64,000 nucleotides of DNA, taken from NCBI GenBank assembly GCA_034440615.1, contig JAOTOM010005109.1:581001-645000 (forward strand). The letters run 5' to 3'. Below are positions 61,728-64,000 of the stretch, one piece after another. Positions within the stretch are counted from its first letter, which is position 1. Each line of letters begins with the position of its first letter. The translations under genes and the position numbers were made by a program. The DNA comes from Ashinkailepas kermadecensis (taxonomy: Eukaryota; Arthropoda; Thecostraca; Neolepadidae). Below the pieces are notes generated by a model. The model had not been told where the DNA came from and searched no databases. It saw only the letters and a list, made by a program, of their open reading frames with translations.

Positions 61728-61969
61728 CCCTGTGGGCTGTATCAGTGGCTGGCTGCTCCAGTGTGTAATCCCTGGCTGGCCGGCTGGCTGGCCGGCTGTT
61801 GGGCGCGGCGCACGAGCTGTGCCCGAGGTCTGGCGCTGTATCAGTGGCTGGCTGCTCCAGTGTCTAATCCCTGGCTGGCCGGCTGGCTGGCCGGCTGTTG
61901 GGCGCGGCGCACGAGCTGTGCCCGAGGTCTGGCGCTGTATCAGTGGCTGGCTGCTCCAGTGTCTAATCC

Positions 61970-62014
<45 letters not shown>

Positions 62015-62389
62015 CGGCTGGCGGGCGCGGCGCACGAGCTGTGCCCGAGGTCTGGCGCTGTATCAGTGGCTGGCTGCTCCAGTGTCTAATCCCTGGCTGG
62101 CCGGCTGGCTGGCCGGCTGGCGGGCGCGGCGCACGAGCTGTGCCCGCGGTCTGGCGCTGTATCAGTGGCTGGCTGCTCCAGTGTGTAATTCCTGGCTGAC
62201 CGGCTGGCTGGCCGGCTGGCTGGCGCGGCGCACGAGCTGTGCCCGAGGTCTGGCGCTGTATCAGTGGCTGGCTGCTCCAGTGTCTAATCCCTGGCTGGCT
62301 GGCTGGCTGGCCGGCTGGCGGGCGCGGCGCACGAGCTGTGCCCGAGGTCTGGCGCTGTATCAGTGGCTGGCTGCGCCAGTGTCTAATCC

Positions 62390-62422
<33 letters not shown>

Positions 62423-62773
62423 GCGGCGCACGAGCTGTGCCCGAGGTCTGGCGCTGTATCAGTGGCTGGCTGTTCCAGTGTGTAATCCCTGGCTGACCGG
62501 CTGGCTGGCCGGCTGGCTGGCGCGGCGCACGAGCTGTGCCCGAGGTCTGGCGCTGTATCAGTGGCTGGCTGCTCCAGTGTGTAATCCCTGGCTGGCCGGC
62601 TGGCTGGCCGGCTGTTGGGCGCGGCGCACGAGCTGTGCCCGAGGTCTGGCGCTGTATCAGTGGCTGGCTGCGCCAGTGTCTAATCCCTGGCTGGCCGGCT
62701 GGCGGGCGCGCCGCACGAGCTGTGCCCGAGGTCTGGCGCTGTATCAGTGGCTGGCTGCTCCAGTGTGTAATCC

Positions 62774-62806
<33 letters not shown>

Positions 62807-62860
62807 CGGCTGTTGGGCGCGGCGCACGAGCTGTGCCCGCGGTCTGCCCGCCTGGTCGGC
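61728..62860. repeat. About 99-bp minisatellite with variable CTGGCTGGCCGG core, about 11 copies
   Basis: Each unit has CTGTATCAGTGGCTGGCTGC, then a variable number of GGCTGGCCGGCT repeats, then GGCGCACGAGCTGTGCCCGA. Units vary mainly by multiples of 12 or 4 bp in the core: a repeat within a repeat. A 410-codon plus frame (W/L/A-rich) crosses it and reflects the period. Confidence 0.95.
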
Positions 62861-62864
62861 GGCC

Positions 62865-63290
62865 GGCCGGTGCGCCGCCTCTGCCGTCGCCGCCTCAGCC
62901 GTTGCCGCCGGCGCCGCTCCACTCTGTACCGCCATTAGTCCAGTGTAAAGTGATGCGGCGGCCGCGGCACAAAGCGGCGCGGTCGGCGCCCAATACCAAC
63001 AGGGCGCCGCCGTCCGGTGCGCATCATTCGTCTCCGAGCGGCGCGCCGACAATTTCTCATCCGCGGCGGCGGCGGCGGCCGGATCGGTTCGAGTGTTGTT
63101 TACAGACCTCATTAACCTGGCCATTGTGGCGCTGTCCGAGGAGCAGTGGCCGGCGTGTCTGTTGTACTGAGCTGCCTCCCCGCCGCCAGGTGGTCCCGTC
63201 CGGCCGCCACGCCCCCCCCCCCACCACATTCATGGACGTGTCGCGCTTGTCCAGTGCAGAGGCGGCCGCGCTTGGGCCTGCCGGTCATGG
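62865..63290. other. CpG-rich non-repeat DNA
   Basis: A GC-rich patch with GGCGGCGGCGG and a C10 run near 63210. No gene was identified. Confidence 0.35.
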
Positions 63291-63294
63291 TATT

Positions 63295-64000
63295 TGTGCA
63301 CTTTGGTTTGGGAAATATGGTGTAGTATGATTTTGCCTTGTGTAGAAATTTGATAAATATCACAATATAAACAACATATTTGAGAAAGATCATGAATGCT
63401 TAAAACCGTAAGGAATCCAGTGCATGTGTTAGTATTAATATCTCACTCTGAAAGGTAATCATCAACGGAAGGCAACAGCCTTAACAAAAAAGGCCACGAC
63501 CATGAGACACGATTATATTTTACGAGCTTACTGCAGCCATACCAAAAACAGCATTTTCCACACTATTCTTTATTGTCAACGATAGTACTTCAGTCCTGTG
63601 CTAATTACTAGGAATGCTGAACGAGCAAACCCAATGGTATCCGTAGTAGCCTGCTGCGGACCCCAGTACATCTCGCTTCGCAGCATTAACAATGGCTGTA
63701 GGTAATCGAACTGAAGTGAGTCGCTGTTCATAACGTCTCATTACTCGCAATGTGTTGCTGCCTTTTCATAGGATATTTATTTAATTCAGTGTTAGATAAC
63801 TGAAGTTTCTTTGCCGCAGATTTCCTGATTTTTCTTATTCAACAACAGCATGCTTATGCTCTATAATTACCACAAGAGGGTGGGTCGTCGAAGATCACGC
63901 CTCATGGACGAAGTTGCCTGGTGAAGCTACATCGAAGTATAAGAAGTGGCTCAAAAGACAAGCAAAAGAAAGCTGTACGGCACAAATACGACCGTTATTA
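63295..64000. other. Unannotated AT-richer DNA
   Basis: I see nothing assignable. Confidence 0.35.

Noticed and set aside
61716..62948. 410-codon W/L/A-rich open frame, membrane-protein-like
   Set aside because: The hydrophobic look comes from CTGGCTGGC repeats; a second plus frame is equally open.

Overview
This window looks like intergenic or heterochromatin-like DNA of an animal, probably an arthropod and perhaps a crustacean. The lineage clue is weak: one interstitial (TTAGG)n telomere-type tract at 34246-34267. The rest of the evidence is general. There is no bacterial gene density, no operon and no ribosome binding site. The DNA is full of minisatellites, (CT)n/(AT)n/(CA)n microsatellites, a tRNA-headed SINE, decayed LINE pieces and one large DNA transposon. 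I found no host protein-coding gene that I can support.

The most gene-like object is a DNA transposon at 10708-15815 (5,108 bp). It has alignable inverted ends of about 165-175 bp and is flanked by a perfect 7-bp target duplication (CTTGGAG at 10701-10707 and 15816-15822). On the minus strand it carries a long intronless reading frame (14432 to 11654). This frame is broken only by a 7-bp tandem duplication at 13150-13163; discounting it leaves one frame of 923 codons. The product resembles an uncharacterised, transposase-like protein family, and I cannot assign it to a named superfamily.

Region by region: 0-10 kb holds minisatellites (41, 58, 49, 35, 21/63 and 72 bp units) and one copy each of two old dispersed repeats. 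10.7-15.8 kb is the transposon, followed directly by a 47-bp array. 16.9-19.5 kb holds a compound microsatellite and a 16-bp array that reverses orientation half way. 19.5-26.9 kb holds old dispersed repeats and a 78/95-bp array. 26.9-29.6 kb holds an RNase H-bearing LINE remnant interrupted by a 54-bp array, plus a tRNA-derived SINE. 33.2-35 kb is a 79-bp array with a homogeneous core, decayed edges and a telomere-type tract beside a perfect palindrome. 40.0-40.3 kb is a small foldback element with 14-bp flanking direct repeats. 40.8-43.4 kb holds 95- and 36-bp arrays. 44.2-44.7 kb is a second LINE 3' remnant. 47.6-48.0 kb is a 37-bp array. 51.4-53.2 kb is a large inverted repeat whose outer end has been amplified into a 39-bp array. 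53.3-56.7 kb and 61.7-62.9 kb hold further arrays (about 50, 32, 34, 30 and 99 bp units).

Long open frames inside the arrays are products of repeat unit length and base composition and are not called as genes. No functional cooperation between genes can be described, because only mobile-element proteins are visible.
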